Shown piece after piece: positions 52,931-62,195 of a DNA stretch of 64,000 nt. The stretch lies in the NCBI GenBank assembly GCA_001724025.1, contig MEDJ01000025.1, positions 90,289 to 154,288 of the forward strand, read 5' to 3'. The stretch comes from Acidobacteria bacterium SCN 69-37. GTDB taxonomy: Bacteria; Acidobacteriota; Vicinamibacteria; Vicinamibacterales; SCN-69-37. How positions within the stretch are numbered: position 1 is the stretch's first letter; each line of letters begins with the position of its first letter. The position numbers and the translations under genes are program-made. The notes below the pieces were generated by a model, which had not been told where the DNA came from, did no database searches, and was given only the letters and a program-made list of their open reading frames with translations.

Positions 52931-54019
52931 TCACGCGGACGCGTCGCCGAGTGCGGGATAGTCCGTGTAGCCCTTCTCCTCACCCGCGTAGAACGTGTTC
53001 GGATCCGGCTCGTTCAGCGACGCGCCGCGGCGGAAACGCTCGGGCAGGTCCGGGTTGGCGAGGAACGGCACGCCGTAGGCGATGAAGTCCGCCTCGCCGC
53101 TCGCCACCGCCGCCTCGCCCGAGGCGAAATCGTACCCGCCGTTGACGATCAGGGCGCCGCCGAATCGTGACCGCAGGCCGGGCGCGATGCGGGGCCCCGG
53201 CGCCAGCCGCGGACCGGCAACGGCCTCGGCCACGTGGAGGTACGCGATCCCGCGCCGCGAGAGTTCGTCGGCCAGATACCCGAACGTCGCGGCCGGGTCG
53301 CTGTCCTCCATCCCGAAGATGGATGCCGTCGGCGAGATCTTGTAGCCGACACGGCCCGCGCCCCAGACACCAATCACCGCATCGACCACCTCGAGCGGCA
53401 GGCGCGCCCGATTCTCGATCGCGCCGCCGTACGCGTCGGTCCGGACGTTCGATCCGTCGCGCAGGAATTGATCGAGCAGGTAGCCATTGGCTCCGTGCAG
53501 TTCGACCCCGTCGAATCCCGCGGCCTTCGCCTGGGTCGCTGCCTCCCGGAACTGCTCGACGATCCCGGCCATCTCGTGGGTCTCGAGCGCCCGCGGCGTC
53601 ACGAGCGCCTTGCGGCCTTCCGGGGTGAAGACCTCCCCGACACCCGCGATGGCCGACGGCGCCACGGGCAGCGCGCCGTCGTGGAAATCGGGGTGCGAGA
53701 TGCGCCCCACGTGCCAGAGCTGCGCGACGATGCGCCCGCCGGCCGCGTGGACGGCCTCCGTGACCACGGCCCACGCCGCCGCCTGCGCGGCCGAATGGAT
53801 ACCGGGCGTGCGGATGTAGCCGACACCCTGCGGACTGACCTGGGTCCCCTCACTGATCAACAGGCCGGCCGACGCGCGCTGCGCGTAATACGTGGCGGCG
53901 AGCGGGTTGGCGAGACCGCCCGGGAGCGCGCGCGAACGCGTCATGGGCGACAGGACGAGACGGTTGGGCAGCGCGAGATCGCCGGCTGCGTGCGGCGTGA
54001 ACAGGACACGTGTCGACAT
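52931..54019 (-). CDS. Old Yellow Enzyme-family alkene reductase (NemA-like)
   Basis: A 362-residue FMN oxidoreductase that reduces activated alkenes and nitro compounds with NAD(P)H. TIM-barrel motifs in order: LPNRLVLSPMTRSRA, the AQLWHVGRISHPDF segment, substrate-binding H-x-x-N in VELHGANGYLLDQFL and GAIENRARLPLEVVDAVIG. The ATG at 54019 begins the conserved TRVLFTPH; two in-frame ATGs further upstream would add up to 13 residues. Paired with a MarR regulator gene. Confidence 0.9.
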   Translation of the reverse strand: MSTRVLFTPHAAGDLALPNRLVLSPMTRSRALPGGLANPLAATYYAQRASAGLLISEGTQVSPQGVGYIRTPGIHSAAQAAAWAVVTEAVHAAGGRIVAQLWHVGRISHPDFHDGALPVAPSAIAGVGEVFTPEGRKALVTPRALETHEMAGIVEQFREAATQAKAAGFDGVELHGANGYLLDQFLRDGSNVRTDAYGGAIENRARLPLEVVDAVIGVWGAGRVGYKISPTASIFGMEDSDPAATFGYLADELSRRGIAYLHVAEAVAGPRLAPGPRIAPGLRSRFGGALIVNGGYDFASGEAAVASGEADFIAYGVPFLANPDLPERFRRGASLNEPDPNTFYAGEEKGYTDYPALGDASA

Positions 54020-54092
54020 CGAGGGGTCCCAATCATTCATTGCTGTATTATTTATCACGCAACGAACTGATGCGGCAAGCCCACCACCCCGG

Positions 54093-55496
54093 CTACAGCA
54101 GCGTGCCCTGCAGAAGCAGCGCGGCCACGGTGAAATAGATGACGAGGCCCGTGACGTCCACGAGCGTGGCGACGAACGGCGCCGACGACGTGGCCGGATC
54201 GGCGCCGAGGCGCTTCATGATGAACGGCAGCATCGACCCGCTCACCGTGCCCCACAGCACCACGCCCACGAGCGAGAACCCCACGGTCAGCGCCACGAGC
54301 AGCGAGTGCTCGCCGTACGCGCCGAACACGCGTCCCCAGACGGCCACCCGCGCGAATCCGATGGCGCCGAGGATGCTGCCGAGCGCGAGCCCCGAGAGGA
54401 CTTCGCGATGCATCACACGCCACCAGTCGCGGAGGGTCAGTTCGCCCACCGCCAGCGCCCGGATCATCAGCGACGCCGCCTGCGATCCGCTGTTGCCGCC
54501 CGACGAGATGATCAGCGGCACGAACAGCGCGAGCACCACCGCGCTCGCGATTTCCTCTTCGTAGTACGCCATCGCGGTGGCGGTCAGCATCTCGCCGATG
54601 AACAGGACGATCAGCCAGCGCGCTCGCTTCTTGACGAGGGTGCCGAAGGGCGTCTGCGTATACGGCTCGTCGAGTGCCTCGAGGCCGCCCAGTTTCTGGA
54701 TGTCCTTCGTCGTCCTGTCGTCCATGACGTCGATGACGTCGTCGACCGTGATCGATCCCACCAGCTTGTTGTGGCCGTCGACCACGGGCACGGCAAGCAG
54801 GTTGTAGGACGCCACGAGCCGCGCGGCCTCCTGCTGATCTTCGTCCTCGCCGATTCGGACGACATCGCTGGTCATGATGCGGTGGATCGGCGTGTCCGGC
54901 GGCACGACCAGCAGCCGGCGCAGCGACGTCACGCCGACGAGATGCCCGTCGCGGTCCGTCACGTAGAGATAGAACACCATCTCGGCCTGCTGGCCCGCGC
55001 TCCGCTGGAGTGCCGCCACGGCATCGCCGGCCGTGGTCGTCTCCGGCAGGGCGAAGACGTCGGGATTCATGATGCGCCCGGCCGTCCGATCGCCCTGCTG
55101 CAGGAGACGGTCGGCCCCGCCGCGGCGGCTCATGGCGTCGCGCGCGCGCGTCGAGAGGTCGTCGGGCAGACGCTCGAGGATCGGGGCGGCGTCGTCGGCC
55201 GGCAGCGTCTCGAGCAGACGCGCCACCTCGTCGGCCGCGCGATCCTCGAGCAGCGAGGCGCCCAGCGTTGGCGCGAGTTCGGCCAGAGCCTGCATCGCCA
55301 GCGTCCGGTTGTGCCCCACGAGCAGGTCGAAGGTCGGCCGACGATGACGATCGGGGATCCGCTGCAGGATGCGGGCAATATCGGCCGGATGCTGCTTCTG
55401 CAGCAGTTTCACGACGTGATCGGTCGCGCCGGCGGCCAGGAGCCGGATCACCGTGTGCGGAACGAGATCGTGCTTCAGCGGAGACGGAATCGCCAT
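54093..55496 (-). CDS. mgtE: MgtE-family magnesium transporter
   Basis: A 467-residue inner-membrane Mg2+ channel. N-terminal superhelical domain (about 25-140, with repeated HPADIARILQRIP and LLETLPADDAAPILERLP), a CBS pair (about 145-270, with RIMNPDVFALPE and HRIMTSDVVRIGEDED), a plug helix and five membrane helices (about 300-467) with the pore signature PLIISSGGNSGSQAASL. The acidic N and CBS domains sense cytoplasmic Mg2+ and close the pore. It is monocistronic. Confidence 0.94.
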   Translation of the reverse strand: MAIPSPLKHDLVPHTVIRLLAAGATDHVVKLLQKQHPADIARILQRIPDRHRRPTFDLLVGHNRTLAMQALAELAPTLGASLLEDRAADEVARLLETLPADDAAPILERLPDDLSTRARDAMSRRGGADRLLQQGDRTAGRIMNPDVFALPETTTAGDAVAALQRSAGQQAEMVFYLYVTDRDGHLVGVTSLRRLLVVPPDTPIHRIMTSDVVRIGEDEDQQEAARLVASYNLLAVPVVDGHNKLVGSITVDDVIDVMDDRTTKDIQKLGGLEALDEPYTQTPFGTLVKKRARWLIVLFIGEMLTATAMAYYEEEIASAVVLALFVPLIISSGGNSGSQAASLMIRALAVGELTLRDWWRVMHREVLSGLALGSILGAIGFARVAVWGRVFGAYGEHSLLVALTVGFSLVGVVLWGTVSGSMLPFIMKRLGADPATSSAPFVATLVDVTGLVIYFTVAALLLQGTLL

Positions 55497-55641
55497 GGCG
55501 TGTCGGGCGCGCACGTCGCACGTGGCAACAGAGACGAGCGTGGACGACGGGAACGCGCGCGTCCAGTGTAACCGCCGTGCGGACCGGTGACGCGGGCGTT
55601 CCAGGGACGATGAGGACGCCGCCGACGCACGGGCAGCCGGC

Positions 55642-56781
55642 TCAGTCGTACCGCAGCACGGCGATCGTGGCGTCATCGACCGACGAGGCCGTGCCGACGA
55701 ACGCACGGACGGTCGCCAGCAGACCGTCGACGCATGCACGAGGCCGTGCGCCGTGCTGCCGCCGTACCGCCTCGACGAGCCGAGCCATGCCGAAATCCTC
55801 CCCCTCGAACGTCTCCGCGTCGGTGACGCCGTCGCTGTAGTACACGATGACATCACCGGGAGCCAGGACCAGACTGTCCGACGGATAGGCCGCCGACTCG
55901 AACACGCCGAGAATCGGGCCGCCGGTCGTCAGCAGTTCCACGCGGTCGCCGCGCACGACGAGCGGTGGAGGATGGCCGGCACTGGAATAGGTGAATCGCC
56001 CGTCCGGCTCGAGGATGCCGTAGAAGAACGTCGCATACCGCGGGGCGATCCCGCGTCGGCACAGCGCACGATTGAGTCGCGCGACCATCGCCCCTGGGGC
56101 CGCAGGGATCTCGTCGACCATCGCGAACATGCCCTGGAGCATGGCCGCCACGAGCGCGGCCGCCGGCCCCTTGCCCGACACGTCCCCGATGGCCAGGCCG
56201 AACGCGCCGGACGACAGCCCCCTGTACTCGAGGAAGTCCCCGCCGATCGCACGACACGGCAGCGACGCGCCCACGATCTCGAAGAAGGATCCGGATGACG
56301 ACGTGCGCGCCATGAGCGTCTGCTGGACCACCGACGCCAGCGCCAGTTCGCGATCGACGCGTGTCTTCTCGAGCCGCTCCAGCACGCCGGCAAAGTCGTA
56401 GATGCGCTGTTCGGCCGCGATCAGGCCATCGACGACCGTGTAGAGCCGGGCGGCGTGATATTCGATCGTCTGCCCCGTCGGCGGCAGCCCGTAGAGTTCG
56501 ACGCGGTGCGTCCCCGTCACGGTGCTGAACTGCGCGGCCCTGTCGCCCTCGGCCAGGAACAGCGCGTCCTTCACGGTCAGCGTGTAATCCGGAAAGACCT
56601 CGAACAGCCGGACGAACGACTCGGCGATCGCCCGGCGGCCGCGCACGGTCTGGAACATCGGGCTGACGAGGACCGCGTCGTCGGCGTACATCCCGGCGAG
56701 GGCCGTGACATCGTGACGATTGAGCGCGTCCTGATGACGTCCCAGCAGCGCGCGTACGTCGTCGCGGGTCATGAGCGGCAT
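55642..56781 (-). CDS. SnoaL-like domain fused to a SpoIIE/RsbU-type PP2C phosphatase
   Basis: A 379-residue cytoplasmic protein. Residues about 5-125 form an NTF2/SnoaL-like fold (ALLGRHQDALNRHDVTALAG, ADDAVLVSPMFQTVRGRRAI, HAARLYTVVDGLIAAEQRIY). A short helical linker leads to a SpoIIE phosphatase (about 150-379) with metal aspartates in AIGGDFLEY, GDVSGKG, YSDGVTDA and SSVDDATI. Such phosphatases act on anti-sigma-factor antagonists; the SnoaL domain may bind a small signal. The start is uncertain by a few codons (ATG at 56781 or 56772). Divergent from the epimerase gene. Confidence 0.85.
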   Translation of the reverse strand: MPLMTRDDVRALLGRHQDALNRHDVTALAGMYADDAVLVSPMFQTVRGRRAIAESFVRLFEVFPDYTLTVKDALFLAEGDRAAQFSTVTGTHRVELYGLPPTGQTIEYHAARLYTVVDGLIAAEQRIYDFAGVLERLEKTRVDRELALASVVQQTLMARTSSSGSFFEIVGASLPCRAIGGDFLEYRGLSSGAFGLAIGDVSGKGPAAALVAAMLQGMFAMVDEIPAAPGAMVARLNRALCRRGIAPRYATFFYGILEPDGRFTYSSAGHPPPLVVRGDRVELLTTGGPILGVFESAAYPSDSLVLAPGDVIVYYSDGVTDAETFEGEDFGMARLVEAVRRQHGARPRACVDGLLATVRAFVGTASSVDDATIAVLRYD

Positions 56782-56834
56782 GATCCTCACGATTCTATCC
56801 GGCGACCGTTGCACGAGACTGATAGCATCCGGGC

Positions 56835-57749
56835 ATGCAGGTCATCCTCGGCGCAGGCGGCGTGATCGGACGGGCACTGGCCGGGCGGCTGCCGACATTC
56901 ACGACCGGCGTCCGGCTGGTCAGCCGGACGCCGACGCGCGTCAACGACCACGATGAACTCGTGGTGGCAAATCTGCTCGATGGTTCGGCGACGGCGGACG
57001 CCGTGCAGGGCGCCACTGTCGCCTACCTCCTGGCGGGCCTGCCCTACGAGACGCGTCTCTGGCGCGAGCAGTGGCCGCGGGTGATGCGGCACGCCATCGA
57101 CGCGTGTGCCCGGCACGACTGCGCGCTGGTCTTTCTCGACAACGTCTACGCGTACGGCCGGGTCGATGGCTCGATGACCGAGTCCACGCCGTACAACCCG
57201 TGCAGCGGCAAGGGCGAGGTGCGCGCGCAGATCGCGTCCATGCTGACCGACGCGATCGCCGCCGGCGAGGTCCGCGGGATGATCGTGCGCGCGGCCGATT
57301 TCTACGGTCCGGGCGCCGCGCTCAGCGTTGCCACCGCCACCGTCTTCGCGCGCCTTGCGGCCGGACGCACGCCACAGTGGCTGGCCAACGCGCGTGCGAT
57401 TCACACGTTCTCGTACACGCTCGACGTCGCCGAATCGCTGGCGCGCCTCGGCAATCGCCCCGACGCGTACGGCCAGGTGTGGCATGCGCTGACGAGCCGG
57501 GAGCCGGTAACCGGCGAAGACTTCGTGCGCCTGGCCTGTGAGCTCGCGGGCCGGCCGTATCGCCTCCAGGTCGCGCCGCGCTGGCTGCTGCGGCTGTTGG
57601 GGCTCGCCATGCCCGTGATCCGAGAGAGCGGCGAGATGCTGTATCAGTTCGAGCGCGACTACGTATTCGACAGCACGAAAGCCGAGCGGGCGCTCGGCCT
57701 GGCCGCGACCACGTACCGCGAGGGCATTGCCGCGACGCTTCGGCAGTGA
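56835..57749 (+). CDS. NAD-dependent epimerase/dehydratase-family protein
   Basis: A 304-residue extended SDR. The dinucleotide motif is degenerate at the extreme N-terminus (VILGAGGVIGRALAGRL), the catalytic region FLDNVYAYG replaces YxxxK with Y-x-x-G, and ADFYGPGAALS and TFSYTLDVAE follow. The family resembles nucleoside-diphosphate-sugar epimerases and atypical SDR5-like proteins; activity may be a reductase. It is divergent from the phosphatase gene with 53 bp between starts. Confidence 0.82.
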   Translation: MQVILGAGGVIGRALAGRLPTFTTGVRLVSRTPTRVNDHDELVVANLLDGSATADAVQGATVAYLLAGLPYETRLWREQWPRVMRHAIDACARHDCALVFLDNVYAYGRVDGSMTESTPYNPCSGKGEVRAQIASMLTDAIAAGEVRGMIVRAADFYGPGAALSVATATVFARLAAGRTPQWLANARAIHTFSYTLDVAESLARLGNRPDAYGQVWHALTSREPVTGEDFVRLACELAGRPYRLQVAPRWLLRLLGLAMPVIRESGEMLYQFERDYVFDSTKAERALGLAATTYREGIAATLRQ

Positions 57750-57763
57750 CGCTCGTCGATCGA

Positions 57764-58630
57764 TCACCCGGCGTCGGCCGTCGGCGTCGAATCCGTGCGA
57801 CGCGCGATGAACCCCACGGCACAGAGGTGATCGCGGTACTGGCGGAAGACGCCGCGGACGGCGCGCAGCCGGCTCGTCGCACCGCGTGTGCGCAGGACGT
57901 TGCACAGAAACCGCGTAGCACCCACGGCCCCTTCGTCACGCACCAGGCGGCCCGGTTCCAGCAGGTGCATCGGCGCGGTCGTCGTCTGTTCGACCGTGAA
58001 CCCGGCCTGCTCCAGCCAGCTCCGCCATTCACGGACCGTCCCGATGCGCACGCCCACGTGAATGGTCGATGACATGTCGGCCTGGATCCGCGCGGCCAGC
58101 GCCGGATCGATCGTCTCTGGCGTGATGGCCAGCTCGTGAATCACGTAGCGCCCGCCTGCGCGCAGGAGCCGGTGCGCCTCGTGCATGATGGCCTGCTTCG
58201 TCGTGGTCGTCTGCATGCTGAGCATCGCTTCGCCGACGAGCAGCGAGGCCGATCCGTCGGGTAGCGGCACGGTCGAGGCGTTGGCGTGCACGATGCGTGT
58301 GGCGCCCGCGGCGCGACCGGCACCGGCCAGCGCGCGTTCGGCCAGGTGCGCGGCACTCGCGTCGCGTTCGATCCCGACGTAGCTGTGCGGGCCACGCGAC
58401 AGGATCACGGCCGCCGTCCGCCCCAGCCCGGGCGCCACCTCGATCACGTCATCGGTCGACGTGATTGCGGCGCGGTCGAGCAACCAGTGCGTGGTCTCGA
58501 GACCACCGGGACGCAGCACGCGCTTGCCGAGCCGCGCCATCAGCCAGTGGGCGGGCATCTTCCGGACGTCGAGATGGGCGCCCAGTTCGATGGCGTCGTG
58601 GCTGACGGTCGATGTGTGTTCGGACGGCAT
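57764..58630 (-). CDS. Class I SAM-dependent methyltransferase
   Basis: A 288-residue methyltransferase. Motif I is DVIEVAPGLGRTAAVIL (glycine-rich SAM loop), motif II YVGIERDASAAHLAERA, then the ARIVHANASTVPLPDGSASL-like motif III segment and LRAGGRYVIHELAI (motif IV). The family is ubiquinone/small-molecule methyltransferase-like; the substrate cannot be deduced. The ATG at 58630 is chosen because the in-frame region upstream (58631-58741) is arginine-rich and not conserved. It is convergent with the epimerase gene. Confidence 0.82.
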   Translation of the reverse strand: MPSEHTSTVSHDAIELGAHLDVRKMPAHWLMARLGKRVLRPGGLETTHWLLDRAAITSTDDVIEVAPGLGRTAAVILSRGPHSYVGIERDASAAHLAERALAGAGRAAGATRIVHANASTVPLPDGSASLLVGEAMLSMQTTTTKQAIMHEAHRLLRAGGRYVIHELAITPETIDPALAARIQADMSSTIHVGVRIGTVREWRSWLEQAGFTVEQTTTAPMHLLEPGRLVRDEGAVGATRFLCNVLRTRGATSRLRAVRGVFRQYRDHLCAVGFIARRTDSTPTADAG

Positions 58631-58860
58631 GGCTGTCGGTCTCCTCGGCCCCCGTTCGCGCACGCGCCGGGTGGGCGTGGGATCCGGGGCCTCAGATCGC
58701 GGACGCGCCACCTCCCGATTCGGGTCTGTGAACCGGCGCACTCGCCGATCGCCCGTGCGGGACGATCGGCAGGTCGAGTGTGCCGCAGACGCCCTCGTGA
58801 GTTGTCACGGTCATGTCCGCCGCCACGTGACAGGCACGCCACGTGGCCACGGACGACGCG

Positions 58861-59262
58861 TCAGACGGCCTTGTCCGGCCACGCGATCGTGAGCAGGAAC
58901 GCGCTGTCGTCGACCGCCTCGACGTCGTGCCGCACACCGCGATCGAGCGCGAGCAGACCGCCAGTCGGAAGGCTGAACGTGCGGCCGCTGGCGCGGACCG
59001 TGATGTGACCGCGGATCGTCTGGATCGCGATCCGTCCCTCGGTCTGGTGATCCGGAATGCGTGCGTGCGCCTTCAGCACGGTCAGGACGACGCGCAGGTC
59101 GTCGTATTTCACGAGCGTCCTGGCGTTCTGGCCGCGCTCCCACTCGGGTTCGCGCTGCAACTGCTCCACTTCGCGCACCAGATCGAGTTCGAGGTATGGC
59201 GCGGCCGTCACCTGCGTGTGCGGACGACGGGGCGACTGCGAGGAATGCGATGGCTCGGACAT
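58861..59262 (-). CDS. Small cupin-domain protein
   Basis: A 133-residue protein. After a polar 20-residue N-terminus, residues about 45-130 form a single cupin (TLVKYDDLRVVLTVLKAHAR, with the HITVRASGRTFSLPTGGLLALDRG second motif and HDVEAVDDSAFLLT). The usual metal histidines of motif 1 are partly replaced (DHQTEGRIAIQ). GGAGGTTCCC before the ATG is a good ribosome binding site. It stands alone between the methyltransferase and the exporter genes; role unknown. Confidence 0.8.
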   Translation of the reverse strand: MSEPSHSSQSPRRPHTQVTAAPYLELDLVREVEQLQREPEWERGQNARTLVKYDDLRVVLTVLKAHARIPDHQTEGRIAIQTIRGHITVRASGRTFSLPTGGLLALDRGVRHDVEAVDDSAFLLTIAWPDKAV

Positions 59263-59389
59263 GGGAACCTCCTGTCGGCCAGGCGGACGAACGCCGCGGC
59301 GCTTCGGATCATAAACCTTCGACGCGATATGACGTCGACCGCGCGCCCGCACGTTGACGACGACGGGGCGCTCCGGGAATGCTCACGAG

Positions 59390-60943
59390 ATGTCCGATCC
59401 GCCGATTGTGGCCGGCGCCGAGTCCCGCACCAGGTCGCGTACGCCGATCCTTGCCGCGCTGATGTGCACGATGGGCCTGGCGGCGATGGACACCACCATC
59501 GTTTCGACGGCCATCCCGCAGATCGTCGGCGACCTCGGCGGTTTCCGGTTGTTCAGCTGGGTCTTCTCGATCTACCTGCTCGCGCAGACCGTCACCATTC
59601 CCATCTACGGCAAGCTGTCCGACCTGTTCGGGCGCAAGCCGGTGTTGACGGCGGGGACGACCATCTTCCTCGCGGGTTCCGTCGCCTGTTCGTGTGCCTG
59701 GGACATGACGTCGCTCATCGCGTGCCGCGGCCTCCAGGGCATCGGCGCGGGCGCCATCATGGCGACGGTGGCCACGCTGGCCGGCGATCTCTACCCCGTC
59801 CGCGAGCGCGCGGCCATCCAGGGCTGGCTGTCGAGCGTGTGGGGCATCGCGGCCATCGCCGGGCCGCTGCTCGGCGGGGCGCTGGCCGAGTACGTATCGT
59901 GGCGCTGGATCTTCCTGATCAACCTGCCGATCGGCGCGCTCTCGATGACGCTGATCGGGATCTTCCTGCACGAGTCGTTCGAGCGACGACAGCCACGTAT
60001 CGACTATGCCGGATCGATCCTGGTCCTCGTCGCCGTTGGCCTGTTGATCTTCGGCCTCCTCCAGGGCGGACAGGCCTGGCCGTGGATGTCCCGCCCCAGC
60101 GTGATCGTCTTTGCGCTGGCGGCGCTGTGCCTGGTCGTGCTCGCGCGGGTCGAACGCCATGCGGCCGAACCGGTGATTCCCGGCTGGCTGTGGCGCCGGC
60201 GCGTGCTGGCCGGATCGAACCTGGCCACAGCGGGCCTCGGCATCGCGATGATGTCGCCCGACGCGTACCTGCCCACGTTCTCCCAGTCGGTGCAGGGCCT
60301 GGGCGCCATTGCCGCGGGGTTCGTGCTGGCCAGCATGAGCCTGGGCTGGCCGACGGCCTCGACGCTTTCTGGCCGGCTCTACATGCGCATCGGGTTCCGC
60401 GATACCGCCCTGGGCGGCGCACTGGTCATCGCCCTGGCATCGGTCACCTTCACGCAGATTCCCGAACCGCAGCCCGTCTGGGCCGTGGTGCTGAACCAGG
60501 TGCTGCTGGGGGCCGGATTCGGCCTGTTGTCGACGCCGCTGCTCGTCGGGGTGCAGTCGGTGGTCGGCTGGGGACAGCGCGGCGTGGTCACCAGCGCCAA
60601 CATGTTCTCCCGCTACCTCGGGCAGAGCCTCGGCGTGGCGGTCTTCGGCGCGATCTTCAACGCCACGATTGCCGGCCGGCTCGCCGACGCGCCCCTGTCG
60701 CTGGCCGGCCAGTTGCCCGCGCACGTCGACGACGTGATTGGCGTGCTGCACGCCGGCCAGGCCGGTCCCAAAGCCGACGCCTACCTGCGCGCCACGATCT
60801 CGCTGGCCACGCAACACCTGTTCGTGGGCATGGCCGGGGTTGCGGTGTTGATGGTCCTCGTGCTGATGACCGTGCCGCGACGCTTTTCGTCAGAGGGCCC
60901 CTTCACGGAATCCGCATCAGGGGACGAACATTCCGGGGCGTGA
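59390..60943 (+). CDS. DHA2-family MFS drug exporter (EmrB/QacA type)
   Basis: A 517-residue inner-membrane protein with 14 predicted membrane helices. N-terminal AMDTTIVSTAIPQIVGDLG, motif A GKLSDLFGRKPVL, RGLQGIGAGAIM and motif C-like GIAAIAGPLLGGALAEYVSWRW are characteristic of the DHA2 family. It would expel hydrophobic compounds using proton flux. TTG 59354 in frame would add 12 residues; ATG 59390 is preferred. Its 3' end overlaps the small protein gene on the opposite strand by about 40 bp. Confidence 0.9.
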   Translation: MSDPPIVAGAESRTRSRTPILAALMCTMGLAAMDTTIVSTAIPQIVGDLGGFRLFSWVFSIYLLAQTVTIPIYGKLSDLFGRKPVLTAGTTIFLAGSVACSCAWDMTSLIACRGLQGIGAGAIMATVATLAGDLYPVRERAAIQGWLSSVWGIAAIAGPLLGGALAEYVSWRWIFLINLPIGALSMTLIGIFLHESFERRQPRIDYAGSILVLVAVGLLIFGLLQGGQAWPWMSRPSVIVFALAALCLVVLARVERHAAEPVIPGWLWRRRVLAGSNLATAGLGIAMMSPDAYLPTFSQSVQGLGAIAAGFVLASMSLGWPTASTLSGRLYMRIGFRDTALGGALVIALASVTFTQIPEPQPVWAVVLNQVLLGAGFGLLSTPLLVGVQSVVGWGQRGVVTSANMFSRYLGQSLGVAVFGAIFNATIAGRLADAPLSLAGQLPAHVDDVIGVLHAGQAGPKADAYLRATISLATQHLFVGMAGVAVLMVLVLMTVPRRFSSEGPFTESASGDEHSGA

Positions 60944-61187
60944 CGTGATCTGCCGCGTCGCCCTCGTGCGCGCGTCGTGAGCAATCGAATGCCGCAACCG
61001 CGCCCGGACCGCTCGACGCTGCGCCCACAGCCGACGTGAGGTCCACGTGCCGCATGGCGGACAGCGCCGCCTCCCAGCGCCCCTCCGCACACAATCCCTG
61101 GATCCCCGCGTCCTCATAGGCCTGTTGCGCGGCCTCGAGACAGGCGGCCCGTACCGCGTCGAGTCTCGCGTTCTGTTCCTGCGGCAT
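60903..61187 (-). CDS. Small conserved helical protein
   Basis: A 94-residue protein. Residues 1-50 carry a compact helical motif (RLDAVRAACLEAAQQAYEDA, then GLCAEGRWEAALSAMRHVDL) that I recognise from short unnamed bacterial proteins sometimes labelled acetyltransferase. The last 44 residues are compositionally unlike it and run antisense into the exporter gene, so an original end near residue 50-60 may have been lost. Function unknown. The IS630 remnant lies 84 bp upstream of its start. Confidence 0.55.
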   Translation of the reverse strand: MPQEQNARLDAVRAACLEAAQQAYEDAGIQGLCAEGRWEAALSAMRHVDLTSAVGAASSGPGAVAAFDCSRRAHEGDAADHVTPRNVRPLMRIP

Positions 61188-61270
61188 GGCCGCATCATAC
61201 GCGCGTCCGACGACTGCCGCCCCCCGTCCCGGCGTGCACGAAGAAGTTGCTGGCTTCTCCGGCCACCTCC

Positions 61271-62195
61271 TAGCGCGTTTTCGGGTTCTTCATAGCGACG
61301 CGTAGCCGCAGTGGCGGAGATAAGCCGCACATTCAGCCGAGGAATAGAGCCGCAACGCGTCGGCGACGCGCGCGCAGATGTCGTCGAAGGATCGGGGGCG
61401 GGGGGCGCGCAGAAACGCCTTGAGCTTCGCGAACGCGAGCTCGATCGGATTGAGGTCGGGGCTGTCGGGCGGGAGGAAGTGCACAGTGCCTCCCGCGCGA
61501 GCGATCGCCGCGGCACTGGCGGCATCCCGGTGGACGTTGAGGTTGTCGAGCACGACGCGATCGCCGGGGCGGAGCGTGGGCACGAGGACTTGCTCAACAT
61601 AGGCGCGAAAGCTGTCGGCGTCGATCGGCCCGACCAGCACGGCCGGGGCGATGAGGCCATCGGTGCGCAGCCCTGCCACGCCGGATCAGATCGGTCGCCA
61701 CGCCGGGTTCGGCCAGAAAGACGAACGCATGAGCCGGACGCGTGAGCCTCGCGCCCCGCCACGTCTCGCGCCGCGCGACCACGTCTGGCCGATCGCGTTC
61801 AGTGGCGTGTACGGTTTTTCTTAACCGACAGGTTCAGCCGGTCGAGTTCGGGCCAGAGTGTGCTGAGCGCCACCGCCACGCCGATCGCCGCACGAATCTC
61901 CCGGTCGGGCTGCGCCGCGACGAGCGCGCGCAGCCGGTCTTCCTGGCCCGCCAAGCGCCGGCCCCGAAACTTCGTCTGCTTCCGGGGCGCGTCCTCGCCC
62001 GCTCGAGGCCGCTGGTCGATGCGATCCACCCACGACCGGCTGCCCCGGTACGTCGCGGCGACGTCCTTCGACGCTCGGCCGCTCACCCGGTCCGCCAAGA
62101 CGCGACTCCGCAAGTCCATCGAGTCCGGTGCCATGGTCCCTCCTGACCGGAGAAGTACCACGACGCGGTACTACGTACAACCCGAAAACGCGCTA
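61271..62195. mobile_element. IS630-family insertion sequence remnant with intact inverted repeats and TA duplication
   Basis: A 921-bp element (61273-62193) bounded by the target dinucleotide TA on both sides. The terminal inverted repeats TAGCGCGTTTTCGGGTT (61271-61287, and its complement at 62179-62195) are identical over 17 bases including the TA. TA target choice is a hallmark of IS630/Tc1-mariner elements. The transposase inside is destroyed. The right-hand TA is part of the TAG stop codon of the DUF6766-type gene. Confidence 0.9.
61290..62134 (-). pseudogene. IS630-family transposase, inactivated
   Basis: N-terminal helix-turn-helix part (62134-61799: MDLRSRVLADRVSGRASKDV, RKQTKFRGRRLAGQEDRLRA) ends at a premature stop after LNLSVKKN. 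The middle part continues in another frame (AFVFLAEPGVATDLIRR); in active relatives it reads FLDE, so the first catalytic Asp is Ala here. About 25 codons and a frame are then lost before VAGLRTDGLIAPAVLVGPID. The C-terminal part retains VVLDNLNVHRD and SPDLNPIELAFAKLKAFLR with the other two acidic residues. At least three disabling changes. Confidence 0.88.

Noticed and set aside
58631-58860. Possible small gene between methyltransferase and cupin genes
   Set aside because: No frame has a plausible start, ribosome binding site and protein-like composition; treated as non-coding.
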